A DNA stretch of 64,000 nucleotides. It comes from an uncultured Succinivibrionaceae bacterium. Its GTDB lineage: Bacteria > Pseudomonadota > Gammaproteobacteria > Enterobacterales > Succinivibrionaceae. The translations under genes and the position numbers were made by a program. Positions 56,225 to 64,000 of the stretch are shown piece after piece. The stretch covers positions 1 through 64,000 of the forward strand of contig CALXYT010000002.1 in the NCBI GenBank assembly GCA_944393045.1. The letters run 5' to 3'. Position 1 is the first letter of the stretch. The number at the start of each line of letters is the position of its first letter. The notes under the pieces were generated by a model that saw nothing but the letters and a program-made list of their open reading frames with translations, did no database searches and was not told where the DNA came from.

Positions 56225-57202
56225 ATGAATTCAACCTCTCATCGCCTCTCACTAGCACCTATGCTAGATTTAACAGATAAACACTTTAGAAACTTATGTC
56301 GCATCATGTCTAAAGAAATGCTACTTTATACTGAGCTTACGACCACAGGTGCTATTATCTATGGTAAAAATGATTATCTGGCTTATGAAGATATTGAACA
56401 TCCTATTGCCCTACAACTTGGAGGCTCAAATATTAACGATTTAATCATTTGTGCAAAGAAAGGTGAAGAATATGGCTATGATGAAATAAACTTAAATGTT
56501 GGTTGCCCTTCTGATAGAGTACAGAATGGATCTTTTGGGGCGATTTTAATGAGAACGCCAGCTCTGGTTTGCGATATGGTTAAGTCCTTAAAAGATAATG
56601 TTGGTATTCCTGTAACAGTAAAGATGCGTCTTGGCGTTGATGAACTTGACTCTTATGAGTATATTCATAATTTTATTGCTAATTTAGCCAAAGCTAATGT
56701 TGATGAAATCACCCTTCATGCTCGTATGGCTTTTTTAAAAACCATGTCACCTAAAGAAAACCGTGATAAACCACCATTAAATTATGAGCGTGTTTATAAA
56801 CTTAAAGAAGATTTTAAAAATCTTCCTATTAGCATAAACGGCAATATAAACTCCTTAGATGAAGCATTAGCACATTTACAACACGTAGATGGGGTAATGA
56901 TAGGACGAGCACTTTATCATAATCCATATATGCTAATTGATGCTGACGAGCTAATCTTCAATCACCCCGCCCAAAAACATAAACTTACACGCAAAGAAGT
57001 AATAAGAGCATTTTACCCTTATATAGAAGAGCATCTAGCAAAAGGCGGGCTTTTAAAACATATCTCCCGCCATCTTTTAGGGATGTTTACTAATATCCCT
57101 AATGCTCGAGCATTTAGGCAATATATAGCCCAGAACCATTATAAAGATAATGCTGGTATTGAAGTTATTGAAAATGCCCTAGTTCTCATTGATGAAGATT
57201 AG
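56225..57202 (+). CDS. dusA: tRNA-dihydrouridine(20/20a) synthase DusA
   Basis: This flavoenzyme reduces uridine 20/20a in the tRNA D loop. The 325 residues contain APMLDLTDKHFRNLCR, ALQLGGSN and the catalytic Cys94 in NLNVGCPSDRVQNGSFGA. PVTVKMRLGVDELDSYE and GVMIGRALYHNP follow. The SPKENRDKPPL motif distinguishes DusA from DusB and DusC. No good Shine-Dalgarno is seen, consistent with translation coupled to the preceding gene. It converges with lptG with ten bases between. Confidence 0.96.
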   Translation: MNSTSHRLSLAPMLDLTDKHFRNLCRIMSKEMLLYTELTTTGAIIYGKNDYLAYEDIEHPIALQLGGSNINDLIICAKKGEEYGYDEINLNVGCPSDRVQNGSFGAILMRTPALVCDMVKSLKDNVGIPVTVKMRLGVDELDSYEYIHNFIANLAKANVDEITLHARMAFLKTMSPKENRDKPPLNYERVYKLKEDFKNLPISINGNINSLDEALAHLQHVDGVMIGRALYHNPYMLIDADELIFNHPAQKHKLTRKEVIRAFYPYIEEHLAKGGLLKHISRHLLGMFTNIPNARAFRQYIAQNHYKDNAGIEVIENALVLIDED

Positions 57203-57212
57203 ATATTAGTTT

Positions 57213-58286
57213 TTACGATCTACGGCGCAGTAAATAAATAGCAATAACCAATACCACCAAAGTTGGGAGCAAGGCGCCAATGATAGCAGGAACACCATAG
57301 AAAATAGTAAATGGGGCTAAAATTTCATTTGTGGCATAAAATGCAAAGCCTACCACTATACCTACTACAACTCGCGCTCCCATACTAGCACTACGAAGCG
57401 GCCCAAAAATAGTACTTGCCGCTAGTAACAACACAACTAGCGTCATTAAAGGCGAGATAAGCTTGCGATAAAAAGCAAGTACATATTTATCAACTTTTTG
57501 GCCATTGGATTTCATATACGAAATATAGCCATATAGATCTCGTATTGATAAATCGGCCGCATCTACCCCAACCGCCCCAAGTTTATCAGGCGATAATAAA
57601 ATATCCCATTGCATTTGAGAAGTTTGGGTTGTGCTAATTTTTTTAGTGGTATAGTAAGTACTAGTAACATCTTTCATTAACCACTTATCTTTAACCCACC
57701 TACCCTCATTAGCTATATCAATACGCTCTAAAACTCTTGGTCTTTCTTGTGAGAAAGTATATCTACGAATATACTTTAAAGTGCCATCTGTAAGAACCTG
57801 GTTAATATTGATAAAATCAGTTCCTTCTTTAAACCAAATACCAGAGTTAGTAACGGAAACTTTACCATTAGTTACCGAACGGGTATAGTAATTCTCAGAT
57901 TCAAGCTCTGCCATTGGTGCAACAAATTCAGCTATTAACATTACCCCGATAAGTAATGGAATTACTGCTTTACACGCACTCCACACAATACTTAAGCGAG
58001 ATTTTGCCAGTGACTGCATAACAATAAGCTCACTAGTTGAGGCTAAAGAACCTAAGGCTAGCACCGTACCTAACAGCACCCCAAGAGGAAAAAACATTAC
58101 AATTTGCCCAGGTACTGTATAGGCCACGCATATTAAGGCAGCCAGCATATCGTAAGAGCCACGTCCAACATTGCGGAGCTGATCAACAAACTTAATTAAT
58201 GAACTTAACGCAACAAGCCCAATAGTGCAATAAAGCACCATGGTAACCACAACTTTACCAATATAACGATCAAGAATATTAAACAT
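57213..58286 (-). CDS. lptG: LPS export permease LptG
   Basis: This inner-membrane half of the LptB2FG transporter extracts lipopolysaccharide for transport to the outer membrane. The 357 residues have three N-terminal and three C-terminal membrane segments around a periplasmic beta-jellyroll domain. Family features are the N-terminal LDRYIGKVVVTMVLYC, PLGVLLGTVLALGSLASTSELIVMQSL and the C-terminal GVVLVGFAFYATNEIL-like helix. It overlaps the end of lptF by eight bases, with AGGAG before its ATG. Confidence 0.96.
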   Translation of the reverse strand: MFNILDRYIGKVVVTMVLYCTIGLVALSSLIKFVDQLRNVGRGSYDMLAALICVAYTVPGQIVMFFPLGVLLGTVLALGSLASTSELIVMQSLAKSRLSIVWSACKAVIPLLIGVMLIAEFVAPMAELESENYYTRSVTNGKVSVTNSGIWFKEGTDFININQVLTDGTLKYIRRYTFSQERPRVLERIDIANEGRWVKDKWLMKDVTSTYYTTKKISTTQTSQMQWDILLSPDKLGAVGVDAADLSIRDLYGYISYMKSNGQKVDKYVLAFYRKLISPLMTLVVLLLAASTIFGPLRSASMGARVVVGIVVGFAFYATNEILAPFTIFYGVPAIIGALLPTLVVLVIAIYLLRRRS

Positions 58287-59409
58287 TCTTTGCTCCTGTT
58301 TTTTTAGCGAGCAAACGACTTACAAATTCAGTATCCATTAAATTTAACGGAATAGTAAATACTAGAGTATAAAGAACAGGAACTAAAAATATACCTGGAA
58401 ACACCTCAAAATTCTCACGTGCAATACTAGATTTTAAGCCAAAAGCAAAAAGGTAATAACTAATATAAATGCAGATTGCAGGTAAGAATTTAGCAAAACG
58501 CCCCTGTCTTGGATTTACCATAGATAATGGCACTACCAGTAAAACCAGCACAAAAATACTGATAGGCTGCACTATTCTCCACTCCAGCTCTGCCATCTCA
58601 GCTTTAGTTTTTGCATTAAAAAGTTCTTTGGTAGATTTAGCAGAAACTTTTTCTTTACCAGAAACATCTGTTGCCTCAGGCACTAAAATATCATAACGAT
58701 CAAAGGTGGAAATGCGCTGTTTATGAGCTAGCACCTGTTCCTCATAACTTATACCGTTTTTTAACGTAAGCCACATTAAATCATCTTTATCGTATTTAAT
58801 CGCTCCTTCGCTAGATAAAGTAACGGTTGAGCCTATTTGTCTATTACTGTCACCTTTTTGAAAAATATAAATATCTTTACCTAATTGCGCATTAACATTG
58901 GAGTTACCATTACCTTCCGGATCCTCGTCGATATAAATGGTGCTATTCATTAAGTTGATAAATTTTCCACTCTCAAAACTCATTACACTAGGATCAGATT
59001 TGGCTTTATTGATTAGTTCTAACTGCTTAGCCTCACTCCATGGAGCTAAAAATAAGGAACAACTAGCATTAAGTAATGCTGTAACAAGCGCTAAAAAAAA
59101 TACTACTGTAAGCAGGCGCATACGTGAATAACCAACTGAGCGCATTACTACCATTTCACTTTGAGAACATAAGCTACCAATAGTAAATAATACTGCTAAA
59201 AAGAGGGATAATGGCAACATAAAATTTGCCATAGTTGGAATAGAAAGGCTTAATAACTGCGTAACTAATTCAGTAGGAATAGAACCTCTAACGGCTCGAG
59301 AAACAAACCTAATAAAGGTCTGACTCATAAAAATTAGCATTAACACCGCAAAAATCGCAAACTGCGTTTTTACAGTATCCTTAAAAATATATCTTGATAT
59401 AGTACTCAC
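58279..59409 (-). CDS. lptF: LPS export permease LptF
   Basis: This is the partner of LptG in LptB2FG. The 376 residues show ISRYIFKDTVKTQFAIFAVLM, PLSLFLAVLFTIGSLCSQSEMVVMRSVGYS and the periplasmic domain ending in ELEWRIVQPISIFVLVLLVVPLSMVNPRQGRF (key parts). The start is GTG 59409; the next Met lies inside the first membrane helix. It is divergent from pepA, the arrangement known in E. coli. Confidence 0.96.
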   Translation of the reverse strand: MSTISRYIFKDTVKTQFAIFAVLMLIFMSQTFIRFVSRAVRGSIPTELVTQLLSLSIPTMANFMLPLSLFLAVLFTIGSLCSQSEMVVMRSVGYSRMRLLTVVFFLALVTALLNASCSLFLAPWSEAKQLELINKAKSDPSVMSFESGKFINLMNSTIYIDEDPEGNGNSNVNAQLGKDIYIFQKGDSNRQIGSTVTLSSEGAIKYDKDDLMWLTLKNGISYEEQVLAHKQRISTFDRYDILVPEATDVSGKEKVSAKSTKELFNAKTKAEMAELEWRIVQPISIFVLVLLVVPLSMVNPRQGRFAKFLPAICIYISYYLFAFGLKSSIARENFEVFPGIFLVPVLYTLVFTIPLNLMDTEFVSRLLAKKTGAKNV

Positions 59410-59663
59410 GTTTAACCGTTCTCAATTTTATAAAACTTAAGGCTTACAGATATTAATTCTACCATTATTCCTCTTTTCAAGCTAGATTGCATCATTCTTG
59501 AGTTCTGAAAATTACACCTATAAGCTTGCTACTAGCAAGCTTACCAAATTTAGCAGTAATTATAGCTTATTATCTATCTACCAAAGTCTATTTTAAACTA
59601 TAATACTTACGAGTTGTAACGCTAAAGATTCTTTAGCATAAGTAACTTTATAGGTAAAAACAT

Positions 59664-61148
59664 ATGCAAGAATTAAAAAAACATATAATGGAACTTGATA
59701 TCGCATCTTGCGTTCCTAATCTTTTAGCCCGAAAAATCACCTTCCCTCTTACCGATGATATTATTGTTTATATCGGCAGCAAAGATGATTGCCCATTTTT
59801 TAAAGAAAACTCTTCAATCACTTTAAAAGATGCTAAGGCCTTTTCTAGCAATTTACAAATTACTAAACAAATTGCTGATAATAAAGAGATCTATTGCGTA
59901 AATGTAGATGATAAACCACTATCCAACCAAGCGATTATAAAATTATGCCAAGCTTTAAGTAAAAAGCTCACTCCTAATAAGGAACAAAGCGTAAATCTTA
60001 TCTTAGGTAATAAATTTTTTAGTAATCTTTGCTCGTTAGATGGGTTTATCGGGTATTTTCTTTATTCCCTACCTTTTAAAGATAGCCGCTTTAAAAGCGA
60101 TGCTAAAGGCTTTACTCCAGCTTTTAAGGCAATTACTATCTCTTATGATAATGATTTACCTAAAAATAAAACTCTTAATTTAGAAGCTATTAGCACCATA
60201 TATGTCAATACCCTCTATGTGCGTTTATTAGCTAACACTCCTTCTAATATTGCCACCCCGCACTTTTTTGCTAAAGAAGCAAAACTTTTAGCAAAAGAAC
60301 TAAAAGTCAATGTGGATATTTTGAATACTAAAGCTTTAGAAGAAGAAAATTGCCAAGCTTACTTGGCAGTTGCTAAAGGTTCTAAGAATCCTCCTTATAT
60401 GAGCGTATTAAGCTATGAAGGAAATCCAGACTCTAATGAAAAAGTAGTACTTGTTGGTAAAGGATTAACTTTTGATAGTGGTGGGATTTGCTTAAAACCT
60501 TCTGCTAACATGGACGAGATGATTTTTGATAAATGCGGGGCATCTTGCGTTTTAGGCGTCTTTAAAACATGCTGCGAACTAAAGCTTAAAGTAAACCTTA
60601 GTGTAATACTTGCCTGCGCTGAAAATCTTCCTGACGGCAATGCTTATAAACCAGGAGATATCTTAAAAACTCGCAATGGTCTAACTGTTGAGGTGCAAAA
60701 TACTGATGCTGAAGGACGCTTAGTACTTTGCGATGCGCTAGATTATGCTAAAAAACTAAAACCTACCAAGCTTATTGATATTGCCACCTTAACAGGTGCA
60801 TGCTGTATTGCACTAGGTAATATTTACTCAGGACTATTCAGTAATGATGAAGATCTTCTAGCAAAACTTCTAACTGCTAGCAAAGAAAGTAACGATTTAG
60901 CCTGGGCTATGCCACTTGGTGAACTTTATAAAGATAATATCACCCCTAATTTTGCTGATATCTCAAACAGCGGTCCTCGTTATGGTGGAGCATCTCATGC
61001 TGCAGAGTTTTTAGCACAATTTAGTACCAATATTCCATGGGCACATCTTGATATTGCAGCCACTGCTTGGCAAAGTAATGATCGCAAAGGCGCAACTGCA
61101 AGACCTTTACCATTACTAGTTGCTTTCTTACAAAATTTAGCTAAGTAA
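59664..61148 (+). CDS. pepA: Leucyl aminopeptidase PepA
   Basis: This M17-family di-metal aminopeptidase releases N-terminal residues. In E. coli it also binds DNA in Xer recombination. The 494 residues hold the catalytic core in the C-terminal half: VGKGLTFDSGGICLKP (Lys and Asp ligands), MIFDKCGASCVLGV, NTDAEGRLVLCD and IATLTGACCIALG. PLGELYKDNITPNFADISN follows. The N-terminal domain is divergent from E. coli. It is transcribed away from lptF and ends against holB with a hairpin between. Confidence 0.95.
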   Translation: MQELKKHIMELDIASCVPNLLARKITFPLTDDIIVYIGSKDDCPFFKENSSITLKDAKAFSSNLQITKQIADNKEIYCVNVDDKPLSNQAIIKLCQALSKKLTPNKEQSVNLILGNKFFSNLCSLDGFIGYFLYSLPFKDSRFKSDAKGFTPAFKAITISYDNDLPKNKTLNLEAISTIYVNTLYVRLLANTPSNIATPHFFAKEAKLLAKELKVNVDILNTKALEEENCQAYLAVAKGSKNPPYMSVLSYEGNPDSNEKVVLVGKGLTFDSGGICLKPSANMDEMIFDKCGASCVLGVFKTCCELKLKVNLSVILACAENLPDGNAYKPGDILKTRNGLTVEVQNTDAEGRLVLCDALDYAKKLKPTKLIDIATLTGACCIALGNIYSGLFSNDEDLLAKLLTASKESNDLAWAMPLGELYKDNITPNFADISNSGPRYGGASHAAEFLAQFSTNIPWAHLDIAATAWQSNDRKGATARPLPLLVAFLQNLAK

Positions 61149-61196
61149 CTTAAACGCTAAAGTTAGTACTTACTTTATAAGTTACACTAAGCTATC

Positions 61197-61233
61197 AGAC
61201 TAAACCTTAATAATTTTTCTTAAGGTTTAGTCT
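61197..61233. terminator. Hairpin between pepA and holB, overlapping the holB stop
   Basis: AGACTAAACCTTAA (61197-61210) pairs perfectly with TTAAGGTTTAGTCT (61220-61233). The right arm includes the holB stop codon (61227-61229). It has no T tract and may block read-through or exonucleases. Confidence 0.6.
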
Positions 61234-62198
61234 ATATAAGCCTCATCACCGCGTAATAATTCCATAAAAGTTAAAAGCTGCAAGTTATTAACCATGGAGA
61301 CCTTTAAACCAGGAACCTTTTTTAGGTCCATAATTTTCTTAAGTCCTTGGGCTAAACAAGCTGGATCAATGCGGGCGATTATCTGCAAAACCTGCTTATC
61401 CTGTAAAATGGATTCCTCTTTCTTATAAGCCCCCACCTGAAATCTCATAGCTTCTTTTAGCACCTCAAAAAGTAGCGCAAAAGTTAATTCGGGCGATAAT
61501 TTCTTATCAACCATTTGCACAAAATATGAAGGTAAGGCATTACGCAGTATCACATCATTAAAAGCCTTAACTGCATCTTTTAACTTTTTACCATCCTCTC
61601 CTTGAATAAACTCAAGCGCCTGCAATGGATTAAGCCCACTTACTAAAAGCTCTAAGGTATAATCATTAGTGGTATTCAGCTCTTTATTTAAAAAGACATT
61701 TAATTCACTTAAAGAAGGAGTGGTAATAGTAAGCTTCATGGTTCTACTTAAAATTGTAGGGAGTAATGATTTAGGAGAACCTGTTGAAAGCATAATAAAC
61801 GAATTAGGAGGTGGTTCCTCAAGAGTTTTTAATAAAGCATTAGAAGCTTGCACCGTCATAAACTCGGCATCTTCAATAAGTAGCACTTTTCCATTAGCAT
61901 TAGTAGCTGTGCCCTCAAGCATGGAGGTTGCTCCTCTTAAACTATCAACCCCAATACTTCTACCTTCTTTTTTTAAAACATAAAAATCTGGATGTGTTGA
62001 TGCTCTAAACATCTCACAGCTATGACAGGTGCAATGAGCATCACCACCTTGAGAACATAAGTAATCACGTGCAATTTCATAAGTAAGCTCATTGGTACCA
62101 AGTCCTGAGCTACCACAAATAAGTAATGCATGTGATAAACGCCCTTGCGCTTTAATTTTTTGGTAAGCTTGATATGCTTTCTCTAACCAGCTGTGCAT
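61227..62198 (-). CDS. holB: DNA polymerase III delta-prime subunit
   Basis: This is a clamp-loader subunit of 323 residues. The P-loop region is the degenerate GSSGLGTNEL expected for delta-prime. The zinc module contains CSQGGDAHCTCHSC, followed by VLLIEDAEFMTVQASNALLKTLEEPP and a sensor segment LLPTILSRTMKL. It overlaps the end of tmk by 16 bases, and AGGAG precedes the ATG. The mltG-tmk-holB order is the E. coli order. Confidence 0.95.
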   Translation of the reverse strand: MHSWLEKAYQAYQKIKAQGRLSHALLICGSSGLGTNELTYEIARDYLCSQGGDAHCTCHSCEMFRASTHPDFYVLKKEGRSIGVDSLRGATSMLEGTATNANGKVLLIEDAEFMTVQASNALLKTLEEPPPNSFIMLSTGSPKSLLPTILSRTMKLTITTPSLSELNVFLNKELNTTNDYTLELLVSGLNPLQALEFIQGEDGKKLKDAVKAFNDVILRNALPSYFVQMVDKKLSPELTFALLFEVLKEAMRFQVGAYKKEESILQDKQVLQIIARIDPACLAQGLKKIMDLKKVPGLKVSMVNNLQLLTFMELLRGDEAYID

Positions 62199-62821
62199 AT
62201 AAAACTCCTAAGAGTATTTTCAATGCAAACTTTAACCTCAGCTAAAGGCTTGGAGGCATCAATAACCTTAAGATGCTCCGGATCTTTTTGAGCCTCAGTT
62301 AAAAATGAAGATCTAATTCTATTAAAAAACGCAATATCTTCTTTCTCAAAACGATCAAGCTCACCACGCTTTTTAGCTCTGGCAAGCCCAATTTCAGGCG
62401 GTAAATCTAAGACTAAAGTTAAATTTGGTCTAAAAGAACCTAAAACAATATTACGAATACTATCAATTAACGATCTATCAATACCTCGTCCTGCACCTTG
62501 ATAGGCAATACTTGATAAATCATGTCTATCACCAATTACCACCTTACCACTAGCAATTGCAGGTTCAATCAGGCTCTTTATTAACTGATTACGTGCTGCA
62601 TACATAAGTAATAATTCAGTTTTTGGATCCATTTGCTCTTTGCTATCTTCTTTTAAGATAGCACGAATTTTTTCAGCGATTAACGTGCCACCTGGCTCTC
62701 TGGTTCTTATAATCTTATCATCACTAAAACCACAACTACTAAAAAACTGCGCAACAGTCTCAACAGCAGTAGTTTTTCCAGCACCTTCACAACCTTCAAT
62801 TACAATAAAGAGCCCTGACAT
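62183..62821 (-). CDS. tmk: Thymidylate kinase
   Basis: This phosphorylates dTMP to dTDP. The 212 residues carry the P-loop IEGCEGAGKTTAVE and TREPGGT. GDRHDLSSIAYQGAGRG has the DR-H/Y motif, and the LID region is RAKKRGELDRFEKED. AAGGA precedes the ATG. It lies ten bases after mltG and overlaps holB. Confidence 0.97.
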   Translation of the reverse strand: MSGLFIVIEGCEGAGKTTAVETVAQFFSSCGFSDDKIIRTREPGGTLIAEKIRAILKEDSKEQMDPKTELLLMYAARNQLIKSLIEPAIASGKVVIGDRHDLSSIAYQGAGRGIDRSLIDSIRNIVLGSFRPNLTLVLDLPPEIGLARAKKRGELDRFEKEDIAFFNRIRSSFLTEAQKDPEHLKVIDASKPLAEVKVCIENTLRSFICTAG

Positions 62822-62831
62822 GATATTTTCC

Positions 62832-63902
62832 TTATGGTTTTTGTTTATCTTCTTTATCTTGCTTAGTTAATAATGACTTTTTATATGCTTTAACATTTTG
62901 GCGATATTTATAGACGGCACGCTGATGTTCTTTAGCACTCTTACTAAAAACATGTCCTTTGCGACTATCAGGGCCTTCTGCCACAAAAAATAAATAATCC
63001 GTTTGCGCAGGATTTAAAGCCGCTATTATCGCCTCTTTACTTGGCATAGCTATTGGGGTTATCGGTAAACCGTCAATCTGATAAGTATTATATGCATTTT
63101 TATCTGCTAAAAAGCTCTTTAAAATCTTGCCTTTATAGCGATCACGCACCCCATAAATCACTGTTGGATCAGTTTGAAGCCTCATGCCTTTATTTAAGCG
63201 ATTAATAAATACTGAAGCGATTATTGGGCGCTCGCCAGCAAGAGCTGATTCTTTCTCAACAATGGAGGCCATAATCAACGCTTCATACTCATTTTTATAA
63301 GGTAAATCTTTTGCTCGATCTATGTACTGCTTGGTTAAAAAATCTTCCATTGCCTTATTAGCTCGTTTGATAAGTGAAATATCATCATCGCCATAGCTAA
63401 AAGTGTAAGTATCAGGCAATAATAACCCCTCTGGATACTGATATTTAGAGTTTAATAATTTGGCAATATCATCATATGTAACATTTGGTGGTAACTTATG
63501 CACTAAATCTTTATTATTAGCAATAACCTCTAAAAAATCCTCAAGCGTACCACCTTCTACTAAGGTAATGTTATAAGACTTTTCTTTTCCGGAGACTAAT
63601 AATGCTAAAACATCTCTTACGCTAAAACCTTCTTTAATTTCATAAGTACCTGTTTTTATTTGCGTTAATTGTTTATTCTTTTTTAACCAATAACGTAAAA
63701 TATAATGATTTACTTTTCTAGTAAATAAATCATTTATCACCTTACCTGCTTTATCCCCAGGCTTAACCTCATATAAAGAAGCTTTACCTATATGCATCGA
63801 TTCAAGGGTAGTAAGTTCTTTATCAACATACTTAACCCCCAAAAAAGCCCCTGCTACTCCAAGTAGCGTTAAAAACACTAAGGTATAGATATATTTTTTC
63901 AT
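62832..63902 (-). CDS. mltG: Endolytic murein transglycosylase MltG
   Basis: This inner-membrane lytic transglycosylase is thought to terminate nascent glycan strands. The 356 residues have one N-terminal membrane segment (YTLVFLTLLGVAGAFLGV). The LysM-like and catalytic domains contain YPEGLLLPDTYTFSYG, the catalytic Glu in MASIVEKESALAGERP and SVFINRLNKGMRLQTDPTVIYG. The end has YLFFVAEG. It heads mltG-tmk-holB. pabC, upstream in E. coli, is not within the remaining 98 bases. Confidence 0.96.
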   Translation of the reverse strand: MKKYIYTLVFLTLLGVAGAFLGVKYVDKELTTLESMHIGKASLYEVKPGDKAGKVINDLFTRKVNHYILRYWLKKNKQLTQIKTGTYEIKEGFSVRDVLALLVSGKEKSYNITLVEGGTLEDFLEVIANNKDLVHKLPPNVTYDDIAKLLNSKYQYPEGLLLPDTYTFSYGDDDISLIKRANKAMEDFLTKQYIDRAKDLPYKNEYEALIMASIVEKESALAGERPIIASVFINRLNKGMRLQTDPTVIYGVRDRYKGKILKSFLADKNAYNTYQIDGLPITPIAMPSKEAIIAALNPAQTDYLFFVAEGPDSRKGHVFSKSAKEHQRAVYKYRQNVKAYKKSLLTKQDKEDKQKP

Positions 63903-64000
63903 ATCCGCTCTTTCTTATAATAAATTGTAATTATCAGTATTATCCAATAGCCTACCTATTATGCCATAAAGGATAATATAGATAAATCTAAATTACTTTA

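Overview
The window is AT-rich chromosomal DNA from a motile gammaproteobacterium with anaerobic metabolism. The gene set fits Aeromonadales, probably a Succinivibrionaceae-like lineage. The flagellar block cheV-cheR-flgBCDE / flgA-flgM-flgN / flgO-flgP / flgT is the polar-flagellum layout known from Vibrio and Aeromonas. The order ycaO-focA-pflB, an FNR box before focA, and a Na+-NQR maturation pair (nqrM-apbE) fit a facultative or strict anaerobe. The taxonomic placement is inference. No phage, transposase gene or CRISPR array was found, and most genes look like vertically inherited housekeeping genes.

Layout. 1-7404: a yhcC-type radical SAM gene and gltBD (glutamate synthase). 8130-10855: mtnN-cbiB-btuF, an S-adenosylhomocysteine nucleosidase with cobalamin genes. 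10933-16332: smrA, an unrecognised gene with a near-perfect sigma-28 promoter, tRNA-Tyr, a receiver-TPR regulator, asd and a small membrane-anchored protein. 16500-22301: ycaO (enlarged, with an internal acidic tandem repeat), focA and pflB. 22451-24907: lolB-ispE-prs. 25055-28702: mpl, ppa, apbE and nqrM. 28994-34617: proS, a lipoprotein, bioB-bioC and an exported protein.

34704-50487 is the flagellar and chemotaxis region. Read on the minus strand it runs flgBCD, flgE, flgFGH, flgI. It is cut by predicted terminators, and each piece has its own sigma-54-like promoter. Two small lipoprotein genes on the opposite strand sit between flgE and flgF. FlgM-flgN have a sigma-28 promoter. flgO and flgT diverge from two sigma-54-like sites that share their -12 TGCA. 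Together these encode the rod, hook, P and L rings, the anti-sigma factor, the chaperone and the outer-membrane H ring, plus CheR and CheV.

50619-64000: tRNA-Arg, a pair of FUSC-like membrane proteins, a DUF4136-like lipoprotein, ptsN-hpf, tRNA-Leu, a Sel1-repeat protein, dusA, lptG/lptF, pepA, and holB-tmk-mltG.

The most interesting signals are: (1) a family of small exported proteins sharing a Cys-x40-Cys domain, found at three or four places and invading the flg operon; (2) YcaO with an Asp/Tyr-rich minisatellite insert; (3) an unrecognised gene that appears wired into the sigma-28 flagellar regulon; (4) the fragmented sigma-54 architecture of the flg locus. All assignments are by eye; no database search was run.
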